Below, piece after piece: positions 1 to 9,513 of a stretch of 64,000 nucleotides of DNA. A program made the translations under genes and the position numbers. Source of the stretch: Robertmurraya sp047302285 (GTDB lineage Bacteria > Bacillota > Bacilli > Bacillales > Cytobacillaceae); the NCBI RefSeq assembly GCF_047302285.1, contig NZ_CP154845.1, forward strand, positions 3,782,001 through 3,846,000, read 5' to 3'. The notes under the pieces are model-generated. The model had not been told where the DNA came from. It did no database searches and saw only the letters and a program-made list of their open reading frames with translations. How positions within the stretch are numbered: position 1 is the first letter of the stretch; each line of letters opens with the position of its first letter.

Positions 1-416
1 ATCACTAGATTAGAGCCAATTTTGTCTCATCACTCGTAATATCAGCTGTTAATGCATAATTACCACTATTATAATGAGCAATACGCTAAAGGCATTACAT
101 TGAATATTTCGTATGAGGATCGTTACTCCAATTTCTCCAATAAAACAAAAAAGAATTTCGGTTTGAGTTATTGAATCTAGAGGGTACATTTGAAATCAAG
201 CATCATATCGTCAATCGTGAACATGGTAGTGCCTACGATAACGAGCTTAAATTAGGTAAAATGGGAGTCCATTCTGCTGAGGAGATACATTATTTGAAGA
301 ATATTTCTGTGCCCAAATTGGAAATTCAGCAAGTGATCGCTGATGGGAAACTATACGTAGAAGCAGAACTTGAGCCTTATGAGATCAGACTGATCAAATT
401 GAATCGGATGGTTTAG
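1..416 (+). pseudogene. GH39 beta-xylosidase C-terminus, decayed
   Basis: Two reading frames together encode a stretch resembling the C-terminal beta-sandwich of GH39 beta-xylosidases. Frame 1 (about 40-150) reads YQLLMHNYHYYNEQYAKG and on. It shifts at an A-rich run near 141-152 into the frame ending at 416, which carries the family-like NREHGSAYDN and a final EPYEIRLIKL. A stop at 37-39 and the frameshift mean no intact enzyme is made from this piece. The 5' part lies outside the window. The family assignment is from remembered motifs, not a search. Confidence 0.5.
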
Positions 417-496
417 ATCTTGAGAAATAGTATTTAGTTCATTATGTAAATCCTATTTAAAGAAAAATCGGTTCCCTTCTTAATAGAACACAACAA

Positions 497-539
497 AGAG
501 CTCACGAATGTTGATATATCAGCACTTGTGAGCTTTTTT
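497..539. terminator. Bidirectional terminator
   Basis: AGCTCAC (499-505) pairs with GTGAGCT (528-534), followed by a T run on the + strand; the other side has a short A run. It closes the GH39 remnant and, on the minus strand, sits just downstream of the tRNA-Leu 3' fragment. That position suggests it may be the original tRNA-Leu terminator. Confidence 0.7.
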
Positions 540-549
540 GAGTTTTAAA

Positions 550-604
550 GATACTGGTGGTCGGGGTCGAACCGACACTCCAGAAGGAACACGATTTTGA
601 GTCG
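550..604 (-). repeat. tRNA-Leu(CAA) 3'-half fragment, putative att site
   Basis: These 55 bases match the 3' half of tRNA-Leu(CAA) at 42887, with one mismatch (T for C at 555). The match begins just past the tRNA 3' end and stops in the anticodon stem, after which the sequence is unrelated. Such 3'-half copies are what tyrosine integrases leave at the distal end of an island integrated in a tRNA gene. It cannot fold as a tRNA. Confidence 0.75.
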
Positions 605-775
605 CATTTTTAGGCGATAGGAAAAGAAAGTCAATAGGAACAAGGGTTAGAGTCGAATTTTCCGCTCTTTCTCTTTTAACCCCGCACACGATTCGATACC
701 TTTGCGTGCTTAATGAGTATATTCGCTATTTTTTCTCATTTTCCTTCATTTTCTTATCTTGCTTTTATTCCTGCT

Positions 776-1438
776 TTATTCTAATGATTTTTTCAATTGT
801 AATTCTGAAATCAACTTACTGATCTGCTTTAATTTATATTTTCGTGTGAATTCACGATTACTATAGACAAAAGATGCAACGATTATAATCGTACCTATAA
901 TCATTATATAAAGTGCTAATAATGACTGAGCTAACGCACTATTACCATCTGCCATTTGTTTAAAGCTATACGAAAGCAATCCAGTTATTAATACTGCAAT
1001 TATCAATTGCCTTATGGTATTAATGAACGGAAATGATTTATTTCCCTCTGTTTCATCGATTTCCTTATTAACTAATGTATCCAATAATGCATAATGTTCT
1101 ACTTCAATTATGCCTAACTTATCTTTCAATAAATTTTCTACTTTTTGAAGTTTGTGTTTTTCTAACTCCATTATTCCACCGTATTTCTTGTTAATCGTTC
1201 TTTTCTGAATGAAGCTTCCCCAAACTATTGAACCAACAAAAACAATGATGGATGTAATCATTATTAAGATTCTTGAAGGAATAGTGTTTATTATAAATAC
1301 TACATAAAAGCAAGTTGCTGAAATGAGTAAAAGAATCAATGAAATTATTATTAGTCTGCTTCTTTTAAAAGTATCCTTGATCCTATGCCACAGCCCAAAA
1401 TTTTCGTTATACACTCTAATCAATTCACTAATATACAT
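776..1438 (-). CDS. Four-TM membrane protein, unknown function
   Basis: The protein has about 220 residues and two pairs of predicted membrane helices: about residues 29-50 and 54-75 near the N-terminus, and about 140-158 and 172-193 near the C-terminus. A charged cytosolic segment rich in E and K lies between the pairs. The ATG at 1438 is chosen because GAGAGGAG precedes it by five bases; a TTG five codons upstream is possible. The gene lies between the island's left end and qatD. I do not recognise the family. It could be an accessory membrane effector of the defence region, but nothing shows this. Confidence 0.6.
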   Translation of the reverse strand: MYISELIRVYNENFGLWHRIKDTFKRSRLIIISLILLLISATCFYVVFIINTIPSRILIMITSIIVFVGSIVWGSFIQKRTINKKYGGIMELEKHKLQKVENLLKDKLGIIEVEHYALLDTLVNKEIDETEGNKSFPFINTIRQLIIAVLITGLLSYSFKQMADGNSALAQSLLALYIMIIGTIIIVASFVYSNREFTRKYKLKQISKLISELQLKKSLE

Positions 1439-1534
1439 TGTTACTCCTCTCAAATTCCGCTACTATATAGCATACATTTTTTTTATTGAATAGTTACTCG
1501 ATAATCGTTTTTATTACTTTTCATCGTAAAATAA

Positions 1535-1659
1535 TTACTCCAACCCTTCGAGCTGTTGTAAAAGTAATCTATTTAGATTTTGGTAAACAATATCCCTCAA
1601 ACCTCTTATGTCTAAAAATTCTTCAAACTTTTTATATACGCTTGGTAAATCCTCTGGGA
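1535..1659 (-). pseudogene. qatD: qatD 3' end, severed by IS21
   Basis: On the minus strand, joining this piece to the main qatD fragment after removing the IS21 element and one target copy continues the frame with 39 codons, starting EDLPSVYKKF and ending LEGLE before a TAA at 1535-1537. The TGGGA target duplication occupies 1655-1659. The rebuilt QatD would be about 247 residues, normal for a TatD-type hydrolase. Confidence 0.8.
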
Positions 1660-1695
1660 TGTAACCGTCAAGTAGTTTTGAACACTTTTTGCTAA

Positions 1696-2466
1696 TTAAT
1701 TTTGAACACTTTCTTTTCCGAAAATGGTAGTTCGATGTTTTATTCTATAGCTGTCATTTTCATTCAATTGAATTATCTCTACTCTGTGGAGTAAACGGTC
1801 TAAAATCGCTGTCGTAATTCCTTGATCTCCCATTAGTTCTCCCCATTCTTCTGGCCCTTTATTGGAGGTTAAGATGATTGAACTACGTTCATAAAGATGA
1901 TTAATTAGATGAAAAAGTAGATTCGCTTCCCTCTGATCCATTGCCATATACATTAAATCATCAATAATCACCATATCTGACTCTTTTAAGCGTTTTATCT
2001 GAATTTGGGACTTCCTTATATACTCTTCTGTTTTTAGTAAATGGACGAGTTCACCCATTGTAGAAAAGGTAACTTTATAGCCCCTTTGAATGGCTTCTAA
2101 ACCTAGCCCTATACTAATATGAGTTTTACCTGAACCTGGAGGTCCCAATAGAATTAGATTGTATTGTTGTTCTAGCCAATTTAGTTCCCTTAATTGGTTT
2201 AATTGACGTGTACTTAGCGATATTTGTTCTTCCACATTAAATTCATCAAGTGTTTTGAGATACGGGAATTTAGCCCATTTTAATCTCTTTTCAACGTTCT
2301 TTTCTTCCCGTTTCTTCAATTCATGCATTAGAAGTTCCTGCAGAAACTCTTGATAAGTCCACGAGGTTTTCTCCGCATTTCGTAGTAATATGGGTAGCTC
2401 ATCGGCCGTTTCCACCATCCGAAGATGGCGGAATTGTTCTTGTAAAAGATGTACAGTGCTAGTCAT
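1696..2466 (-). CDS. istB: IS21 helper ATPase IstB
   Basis: This is a 256-residue AAA+ ATPase of the DnaA/DnaC type that assists the IstA transposase in target selection. Walker A is visible as GPPGSGKT at about residue 107, Walker B as VIIDDL at about 165, and a sensor-like IILTSN at about 196. The length fits IstB. Its start codon overlaps the istA stop by one base, so the two are translationally coupled. Confidence 0.95.
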   Translation of the reverse strand: MTSTVHLLQEQFRHLRMVETADELPILLRNAEKTSWTYQEFLQELLMHELKKREEKNVEKRLKWAKFPYLKTLDEFNVEEQISLSTRQLNQLRELNWLEQQYNLILLGPPGSGKTHISIGLGLEAIQRGYKVTFSTMGELVHLLKTEEYIRKSQIQIKRLKESDMVIIDDLMYMAMDQREANLLFHLINHLYERSSIILTSNKGPEEWGELMGDQGITTAILDRLLHRVEIIQLNENDSYRIKHRTTIFGKESVQN

Positions 2467-4016
2467 TATGAAACACCTCTTATTATATTCGTGTAATACT
2501 CTACTTCCCTTTTTACTGCTGTGGCTTTTGTTGCGAGGTTATCTGTTTTAGCTTCGATAGAAGCAGGGGGTACATCTTTTCCTTCTTTTAATCTAGTTAA
2601 ATGTTGTGCAATATCACGTAAATCGTTTGCACTCCAAAGCTGCTCTTTTACGCAAACAACGAGGGCGTCCTCTATTTGAGGCCGGAAATGGGTAATAGTG
2701 TATTGTATGACCTGCAACTGATCTCTTACATATCTCGGATAATGCTGGGCTACTTCATTCACAAACTTCAAAGCTTTTTCTTGATCCTTGAATTGGCGAA
2801 TAATGGTCTCTTTATAGGCTTGAATTCCTTTTGAACGATCTCTTGTATGCTGTCGATTTTTTATCAGTTCTCCTTTACCGTGACATATTGTATGTTTTGC
2901 TAATATTTCTCCTTGAAGATCTGCTCTAATAATAAGTACTTCATCTTGTATTTCAAGATAAACCGTATTGTCTCCTCTTGGACGGTAAGTTCCTAATGGA
3001 AGAGAATATCGATTAGATTTATATTTGATCACATTGTCCTTATGAACAGTTCTTGTTATACTAGCTACAAGGTTGCTTTCGAAAGAAAGCAGGGATGAGA
3101 CTGGGGTTAAGTGTTGCTTTTCCAGGGCGTGCACTTCTGCCGGTCTCTTTTTAGTTGTATGATGAATATTGTAATTTGCTGTCCTCTTTAACCACGCCAA
3201 ACACTTCTCGTTCCAGGCTTCTAGATTTGGAAATACTCTATGCTTCGCAAAGTTCATTTTTACATATTTCACTACATTTTCAACTTTCCCTTTGCTCTGC
3301 GGATCTGACTTTCTGCATAGATATACTCGAAACCCACGTTCTTGCTTGTAAGCTTGGAATTCCCCCGTTAAGATAATATCACCAGCATTTTCACTAACAG
3401 TTATCAAATGATCCTGATCATAAACAATTTCCTTCGGAATTCCTCCCAAAAATTGAAAGGCTTTTTCATGACAACGGATTGTATCCTTTGTAGTAAAAGG
3501 TCTGTCCAGCCATTCTACATATTTATAACGAGAATGGGAGAGTACGAAGGTAATAAAGTATAATTTAACAGACTTTTTATCTTGATTCTTAACGGTTATT
3601 TCACCCCAGTCCACTTGAACCTGTTGACCCATCGGGAGTTCTTCGACAGATTCATGATCTCGAACACGAACTACCTTTGGAATATGGTAAATATCCCGCA
3701 TTTCGCTGACATATCCTCGAACAGTGCTGCTACCAATTTTTATTGTAGGATATTGCTCTCTTAACCAGTCCTCCACTTGAGCAGAAGAGAGATCTGGATG
3801 TTCTTTAAGCCAGCCTAAAATAAGATCCCGATGTGAATCTAATTTCTTTGCTCTACTCCCGGTTGAAATAACCCATTCGGATGCTTCATCAAAATTCATT
3901 TTCAAATACTTGTAAACTGTGTTTCTAGAAATCTTTAATTTTTTCGAAATGGCTGCTATTTTAAATCCTTGTTTTTTTAGTTGATGTATTTCAACGTACA
4001 ATAGTAATTTTTCCAC
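2466..4016 (-). CDS. istA: IS21 transposase IstA
   Basis: A 516-residue DDE transposase. The N-terminal helix-turn-helix is at about residues 17-40 (KIAAISKKLKISRNTVYKYL). The integrase-core catalytic acids are seen as QVDWGE, VYDQDH and GKVENVV. It is full length with no frame disruption. It heads the istAB pair and faces away from the qatD remnant. Confidence 0.95.
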   Translation of the reverse strand: MEKLLLYVEIHQLKKQGFKIAAISKKLKISRNTVYKYLKMNFDEASEWVISTGSRAKKLDSHRDLILGWLKEHPDLSSAQVEDWLREQYPTIKIGSSTVRGYVSEMRDIYHIPKVVRVRDHESVEELPMGQQVQVDWGEITVKNQDKKSVKLYFITFVLSHSRYKYVEWLDRPFTTKDTIRCHEKAFQFLGGIPKEIVYDQDHLITVSENAGDIILTGEFQAYKQERGFRVYLCRKSDPQSKGKVENVVKYVKMNFAKHRVFPNLEAWNEKCLAWLKRTANYNIHHTTKKRPAEVHALEKQHLTPVSSLLSFESNLVASITRTVHKDNVIKYKSNRYSLPLGTYRPRGDNTVYLEIQDEVLIIRADLQGEILAKHTICHGKGELIKNRQHTRDRSKGIQAYKETIIRQFKDQEKALKFVNEVAQHYPRYVRDQLQVIQYTITHFRPQIEDALVVCVKEQLWSANDLRDIAQHLTRLKEGKDVPPASIEAKTDNLATKATAVKREVEYYTNIIRGVS

Positions 4017-4138
4017 CTTTCAAATCCTCCAGTTAAACAATAATGATATAGAATCATGATAGCTTAACTGTTGATTATTTTGGTAAAAGTGTTCATTCCT
4101 ACCTAGCAGAAACTGTTGATTTTAGTTTAGCAGTTACA

Positions 4139-4762
4139 TGGGACTATATTACGCCTATTTATTTTTATATGAGGGCCATCAGTCTCAATTAAAATGCGAT
4201 CTAAAGGAATATTTTTAATTATTTCTTTGCCTTTTTTGGACTTGAGCATAGATGGATTTAAAGAAAAATAATAACCTGAATTAATAATATCATTTAAGAC
4301 ACTAATGCTTCCTGAATACCAATGAAAAACAGCATTTTTAACACCAAAATCATTTAAAATTGATAAGACTTTTGTTTCTGCATATCTGGAATGTACGGAC
4401 ATAATTTTATTTCCTTCACTTGCTCTTTGGCACATATAACGGAATACTTTAATTTGGTCGTCTCTATACTTCAATAGTCTTTTTGAAAAATCGAGTCCAA
4501 CCTCCCCTAAATATCTTGCTTCTACAATATGCCTATCAAAAGCGGATTTATTAAAGGGCTTTATTTCAACCATTTCAGGATGATAGCCTAAAGCTATTTT
4601 TACATACTTTTTATTTTCAAAGGTCAGTTTAGCTTTTTCGTAAACCTCAGGAAAATTAGTTACAAAGAGAGTATAAATTTTCTTCTCATTATAACGTTCA
4701 TAAATGGAAGTATAGTCCTGGTAATAATCGATATGGACATGAAAATCAATGTAGTTGCTCAT
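4139..4762 (-). pseudogene. qatD: QatD TatD-like nuclease, interrupted by IS21
   Basis: This is the first 208 codons of a TatD-family metal-dependent hydrolase, the D component of QatABCD anti-phage systems. Visible metal-ligand motifs are HVH at residues 8-10, GEVGLD, SVHS, VFHW and IETDGPH. The IS21 element cuts the gene after NIVP, so the present frame reads only CNC and a stop at 4127. The catalytic residues all lie before the break, but about 39 C-terminal residues are lost. The start overlaps the end of qatC by 17 bases. Whether the truncated protein folds is unknown. Confidence 0.9.
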
Positions 4763-6158
4763 AATATTCTTTCAATCCCATGTATTCTAATAATTTACTA
4801 TTATTTTTATCATCTTCATATTTCATTAAAAATAGAAGTTCATTTATAGATTTTCTATAAACTTGTTCGTATGAATCTATTTCTGTTTGAGCTAATTTAC
4901 CATGACGTCTTAGTAATCCACTAATAAACAAAGAATTCTGTTCATTATCTATGAATCTTCTTATCGAAAATAAAACAGCCTTTAGATCACTTGCTTTACC
5001 ATCGACTTTATTATTCCTTTCAATGAATTCCTTATCTATTGTGTATTTTGGGTTATAATGATCCTCCACAAAGCCATTAACCACCAAAGACGCTTTTCTT
5101 ATTAGGCAAGGATAACAGTATCCACAATTTATAGGAGGACTTATTGCATCATACCTTGATTGTGCTGGGTGAGAACAAGATAAGGTTTTATTATGCATCT
5201 CTTGGAAGACTGCATTATTCCTATGTTCATGAATTATTTCTCCCTTAGACTTCGTTGAATAAAAATTATCAAGTTTATGTTCTATTCCTAACTTCTGTAA
5301 AATTTCATTTATTAATCTAATAAAATATGGATGTGTAGTTCTTGTACTACAACTTCCAAGTCTACTCTGTGTAAGAGGAACGTTTAATCCTATAAATCCA
5401 TTTTCTGGTATGTAAACAGGTATTTTGTTACCCACCATTGAAGCAACTGCTATTGCACCTGCAATAAATAATAGTGATCGACTTCTACTTGTGTTTTCAC
5501 CCAGTAGTACCTGTTCTCCGTTAAAAGTTGGTCTACCAGGAGAAACATTAAACTGAATAAAATCAATATTCTGTTGAGTATATTGATTTCTGAGTGAACT
5601 TATAAGTAGATTCTGTCTCTTTGGTAGTAAGGAATATTCTTTAAACCCCAAAAACAATGGGTTATTACCTTCGTCTAACAAAGTTAATGCTCCGCAAAAT
5701 GAATCTAATCCACCAGAAAATAAAGAAACACAATCAAAAGCTTCAGGATTTTTGATGTTAAACTTCTTATTAATTTTGTCTCCTCTAAACCTCTCATTAG
5801 TCCGATAAAACGATATGTTCCATATATCTCCTGTCAAAAAAGACAATGATTCTTCCAAATCTTCCGTTACCGCTACCCATTCCTCAATTTTTAAAACTGG
5901 TATATGTAGGTTTAGCTCCCTTCCCCAACTATCACTGCTACTTTTTCTTGATATTTTTTTATCGACTGAAAATACAGCAATTGCCACTATTAAAAAATCT
6001 TCTACTATCTCAGCTAAAGTTTTTTCACTAAATAATCTCCAAAGGTTTTCTACGTCTGTTTTAACATTAGATTTGTTATTTTTGGATCTAAGGTTGAAAA
6101 CTATTTCACCTACTTCTTCTATCTTCTGATCATTCTTTACAAACCATATATTCTTCAT
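4746..6158 (-). CDS. qatC: QatC, QueC-like PP-loop protein
   Basis: A 470-residue protein with an ATP-pyrophosphatase PP-loop SGGLDS at about residue 149 and a C-terminal zinc-knuckle set (CSH...INCGYCYPC, about residues 329-353), as in the queuosine enzyme QueC. In Qat systems this QueC-like protein acts with the ATPase QatA, QatB and a TatD nuclease. Its target molecule is not established by the sequence. About 140 N-terminal residues lack a recognisable domain. It abuts qatB and overlaps qatD, so the three form one transcription unit. The frame is intact. Confidence 0.9.
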   Translation of the reverse strand: MKNIWFVKNDQKIEEVGEIVFNLRSKNNKSNVKTDVENLWRLFSEKTLAEIVEDFLIVAIAVFSVDKKISRKSSSDSWGRELNLHIPVLKIEEWVAVTEDLEESLSFLTGDIWNISFYRTNERFRGDKINKKFNIKNPEAFDCVSLFSGGLDSFCGALTLLDEGNNPLFLGFKEYSLLPKRQNLLISSLRNQYTQQNIDFIQFNVSPGRPTFNGEQVLLGENTSRSRSLLFIAGAIAVASMVGNKIPVYIPENGFIGLNVPLTQSRLGSCSTRTTHPYFIRLINEILQKLGIEHKLDNFYSTKSKGEIIHEHRNNAVFQEMHNKTLSCSHPAQSRYDAISPPINCGYCYPCLIRKASLVVNGFVEDHYNPKYTIDKEFIERNNKVDGKASDLKAVLFSIRRFIDNEQNSLFISGLLRRHGKLAQTEIDSYEQVYRKSINELLFLMKYEDDKNNSKLLEYMGLKEYYEQLH

Positions 6159-6869
6159 TTAATCACCCCAATTCTCAAAGATTGACCATATTTGATTACA
6201 TTTTTGTTGAATATACCTTTCTCCTTCTCTTCCTCTCCAATCTACATTTTCTAATCCTTCTACGTTGTAATTTTGCTTTATTTCTAATCTGATGAATTCC
6301 TTTATTCTATCTTGCATTTTAATAGTCTGTTGAATATCTTTACATAACGAACTAATCTTTTCAGCGAAATTCGTAAAGAAATAAACCTCCATATACTTAG
6401 AAAGGTAGTCCATTATAAATGTCTCTGAATCCAAGTTTGAAAGAATCGCTTCTGTTTCAGATTCAGTTTCTATGCCATTCATCAATTCCAACATGTAGTC
6501 TTGTATAGCTTGATTGGCTATAGACTGCTGTATAGTGTTAGTAGACTCTGAAAAATAGTCTACTAAACCCAGAATAATAGTATGAGGATCCTTTCCTTTT
6601 AAATGAGTTAATCCAACTTGATCTAATGCATTAGCTAATCCTACTTGTCTTACTAAACCAGAAAACCCTATAACTTTCGCACCTGATTTAGCAATTATTG
6701 AATCACTTTTTTGTCTTGAACCTCCACTCGCTGTAGCCTTTGAGAAGTTCGACATAGCTTTACCTATTGAACTGCTACTGAGGTTATTTCGAGCTATTCC
6801 AGAGACCGCTCTTTTAGCATCAGACCACAAATGTCCAGTAGGTGGTAAATACCCTTTTGAAGTACCCAT
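6159..6869 (-). CDS. qatB: QatB
   Basis: A 236-residue protein beginning MGTSKGYLPPTGHLW, the style of N-terminus found in QatB proteins. The N-terminal 70 residues are rich in S, G and A and probably flexible; the rest is predicted helical. It has no catalytic motif. Its identity rests mainly on position between a KAP ATPase (qatA) and the QueC-like qatC, which is the standard Qat order. The frame is intact. Confidence 0.85.
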   Translation of the reverse strand: MGTSKGYLPPTGHLWSDAKRAVSGIARNNLSSSSIGKAMSNFSKATASGGSRQKSDSIIAKSGAKVIGFSGLVRQVGLANALDQVGLTHLKGKDPHTIILGLVDYFSESTNTIQQSIANQAIQDYMLELMNGIETESETEAILSNLDSETFIMDYLSKYMEVYFFTNFAEKISSLCKDIQQTIKMQDRIKEFIRLEIKQNYNVEGLENVDWRGREGERYIQQKCNQIWSIFENWGD

Positions 6870-6880
6870 ACCTTCACCTC

Positions 6881-7621
6881 TTATTTACTAAGTTTTTCAA
6901 TTTGTTCCCATTTCTCCACACTAATAATTTTTTCAGTAATGTAATGGTTTTTCGTTTCATTATAATGCTCAAGATTCTTCTCTTTTAGTAGATTTAATCT
7001 TAAGATTGTTGGAGGGTTAATCTTCCTGATTTTCTTCAATTCCTTAATAATATCGTTCCTATAATCAGTAAAAAATTCATAAATTAATAATAAGGTGCTT
7101 AAGTTTTCTTCTCTGTTACTTTGACATTTTGCAATAATCCCCTTAATAATTTTTGAATGGTTCAATGTTGAATCATTCTTAAATTCCTCTATATTTTTTC
7201 TTCTTATTGAATCGTGTAATCCTTCTGCGGTAATATCGTTTATCCACTGCCTTTCATTTGCTGTTAAATTTAACAATGAAATCCCTTTTTCTTTAATAGA
7301 CTCCTTTGCTAAATAGAAATATTTTCTTAAGTCCTTATCATTCAATGTCGGTGCTACTTTTCCCCATTGATATACAATTGGTTTAAACCATGAACTACTG
7401 AACTTTTTCTTGGTTTCCTCTATATCTTCCTTTTCATCCTCTTCTATAAAAATTTCCTCTAATTCTTCAAACTCAATTGCAAATCCTTCATTTTTCACTT
7501 GCCATACATATAGCTCTCTAAATAAATCAAGGTGTGTATATTCAAGTACCATTAATTTAGCAAGAATGCCTAAATCTAACTCCAATTTTTGTATTTCCGA
7601 TAGTTTTTTTCTTATATAAAA
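6881..7621 (-). pseudogene. qatA: qatA 3' part, severed by IS66
   Basis: This is the C-terminal 240-odd residues of the KAP ATPase QatA. Removing the IS66 element and one target copy joins FLNTFY to IRKKLSEIQKLELDLG and continues through LAKLMVLEY, a region typical of KAP NTPases just after their AAA core. The longer open frame reaching up to 7741 is an artefact: its first 40 codons are IS66 sequence. The rebuilt QatA would be about 629 residues. The 3' end lies 11 bp before qatB. Confidence 0.88.
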
Positions 7622-7673
7622 GTAAGCGTCAAATAGCGCCCACGTATTTTTACGTGGGCGCTTGTAGTATGCT

Positions 7674-8333
7674 TTATTTAGATTTATTCGGGATGCGACA
7701 GTCTGTAGGAATTGTCTGCGCCCATGGTAGGAGTTGATCAATTGCTTCTACATCATTTATATCTATTAATGGTAATTGTTCGAATAGATACGTTAGGTAG
7801 TTTAGTGGATTTAATTGATTCTCCTTAGCGGTTTCGACAATGCTGTAGATGATGGCGCTAGATGTTGCACCTTTCATTGATTGGGCAAATAACCATGCCT
7901 TGCGGCCCATTACGAAAGGTTTTATTGAACGCTCTCCTCGATTATTATCCAATTCAAGTCGTCCATCTTCAAGGAATACAACGAGTTTGGACCATTGATT
8001 GATTGTATAGGTAATCGCTTCTCCCAATTTACTTTTTGGGGGAACTTGCGGGCGCTTTGTTTTAAGCCATGTCAAAAAAGCGTCTAACACGGGTTTACTG
8101 TGCTCAAGACGGTATTCTTTACGCTGTTCAGGGGTACAATTTTCAAATTTTCCATTGACCTGTTTTTCAATTCTAAATAATTGATTACAGAATTGAAGAC
8201 CCTCTGCAGCGGTTGTTTCTTTTTTATCGATATTGGCTGGTAATGATTTGAGAGCCTCATCGAATTTTCTCCGCGAATGCGCCCAACAGCCCACCAACCG
8301 AACGTCCTTTATGTCATTATATCCCGCATATCC
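7674..8333 (-). pseudogene. tnpC: IS66 TnpC, C-terminal part
   Basis: The piece continues the IS66 transposase after the RIT insertion: reading upstream of the first Met gives GYAGYNDIKDVRLVGCWAH, the conserved region that follows HVD in intact TnpC. It then contains the DDE-core segment around ELDNNRGERSIKPFVMGRK and ends PNKSK. About 219 residues are in this fragment and 317 in the other, giving 536 in total, normal for TnpC. Confidence 0.9.
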
Positions 8334-8367
8334 ATCGACATTATTCTGATATCAAAATAATGTCGAT
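8334..8367. repeat. Palindrome at the RIT left junction
   Basis: ATCGACATTATT (8334-8345) and AATAATGTCGAT (8356-8367) are perfect 12-base inverted arms around CTGATATCAA. The left arm starts with the IS66 target octamer ATCGACAT and the right arm enters the RIT terminal inverted repeat. This may be the recombinase core site. Confidence 0.75.
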
Positions 8368-8397
8368 TATGCCGATAAAAAAATTATCCCGATTATT
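8360..8397 (+). repeat. RIT terminal inverted repeat, left
   Basis: This is the left 38-bp copy, beginning ATGTCGATTATGCCGAT. It is the exact reverse complement of 11787-11824. Confidence 0.9.
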
Positions 8398-8469
8398 TTA
8401 GATGCAGAAGCGTTAGCCAATATAAATTAAGCACTTGTTCCTGCATCACTTTGATTTTTATCGGAATAA

Positions 8470-9513
8470 TTACTCAGTCAACCCATACAGCTTTTTTATT
8501 ATGTCTTCATCATTTTCAAATTTGAAGGGTTCTTCATTGAAAACAGAATTATTTGAATCAATCACCTTTTCTATAGCTTTCTGTTTCATGGTTATATCTG
8601 CATTTGCATATATCAATGTCGTTTCTAATTGTGCATGGCCAAGCCATTCGCTAACCAACGGTAATGGCATGCCGGCTTGATACAGATGCATGGCTCGCGC
8701 ATGTCGAAAAAGATGTGGATGCAGAGCTGGAAGGTTAGGATTTATAGTTTTAGCTGACATTTCATACTTTTTAATAAAACGGGCAACATTATCATTCGAC
8801 ATTCGATTAACGATTCCTTTTCTTACTGTATAGAATAAATATTTTGCTTTATCCGGGTATGGATGGAACAAAACAACATACTTATTAAATAAGTCTAATA
8901 CTTCTCTAGAAATCGGCGTTGCACGAAACTTATTCCCTTTTCCAATTATATGAATCGAGCCTTCGCCTTTTGAATTTATATGAAAGTCTTTTAGGCGAAG
9001 ATTCAGAACCTCACTATTCCTGCATCCTGTATCATAAAGCAAAGATAAATAAAACTGATCTCGTAATCCCGTTTTACTTTCACCATTTGGTTGCTTTAGT
9101 ATAAGACGGATATCATCGAGAGTCAGAATAATATCCAGTGCTCTGTCTGGAACAGGTGTCTTTTTTATTTTTTGTATTTTAGAATAGTTATCGACTAGCT
9201 CCATGTTTTCCTCAGCCAAATATCCATAGAATGTTCTTATACATGAAAGTCGTTGGTTTCTAGTTGAAAAACTACAATGTCTTTCATCAACCAACCAATC
9301 TAGAAATTCTTTTACAGCTAATGGTGAAAAATCTTCAGTAGTTACCAAATGAAGAGATAATTTCCTCTTCGATTTTAGAAATTGAAAGAATAGATTAAGT
9401 GTATCTCGATATGATTTGATAGTATTGATGCTTTTAGCTCGAATTTCGGGTAAATAGACTTTTAAAAAGGTTTTAATTGATAGAAATAGTTTAGGGTCTT
9501 TTACATTTTTCAT
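8470..9513 (-). CDS. RIT tyrosine recombinase, third gene
   Basis: A 347-residue tyrosine site-specific recombinase. The N-terminal SAM-like core-binding domain covers about residues 10-100, followed by the catalytic domain. Active-site motifs are GCRNSEV (Arg), HPHLFRH (His-x-x-Arg), WLGH and the tyrosine in TTLIYAN. The ATG at 9513 follows GGAGG and overlaps the stop of the second gene as ATGA; a longer start at 9552 is less likely. All catalytic residues are present, so it is probably active. Confidence 0.9.
   Translation of the reverse strand: MKNVKDPKLFLSIKTFLKVYLPEIRAKSINTIKSYRDTLNLFFQFLKSKRKLSLHLVTTEDFSPLAVKEFLDWLVDERHCSFSTRNQRLSCIRTFYGYLAEENMELVDNYSKIQKIKKTPVPDRALDIILTLDDIRLILKQPNGESKTGLRDQFYLSLLYDTGCRNSEVLNLRLKDFHINSKGEGSIHIIGKGNKFRATPISREVLDLFNKYVVLFHPYPDKAKYLFYTVRKGIVNRMSNDNVARFIKKYEMSAKTINPNLPALHPHLFRHARAMHLYQAGMPLPLVSEWLGHAQLETTLIYANADITMKQKAIEKVIDSNNSVFNEEPFKFENDEDIIKKLYGLTE

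Larger units (their letters stand above)
1660..4138 (-). mobile_element. IS21-family insertion sequence
   Basis: The element is 2479 bp and carries istA and istB on the minus strand. Both ends begin TGTAAC when read inward, with further similar sequence inside (TGAACACTTTT-type motifs near each end). Flanking TGGGA at 1655-1659 and 4139-4143 is a 5-bp target duplication. It interrupts qatD. Both genes look intact, so it may be active. Confidence 0.9.

Noticed and set aside
1486..1695. Open frame on the + strand
   Set aside because: It is antisense to the qatD 3' end and the IS21 terminus; no ribosome site.
5815..6129. Open frames opposite qatC
   Set aside because: Low-complexity antisense shadows of a well-supported gene.
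7622..7741. Upstream extension of the 286-codon frame ending at 6881
   Set aside because: These codons are IS66 end sequence; the frame is a fusion created by the insertion, not a native start.
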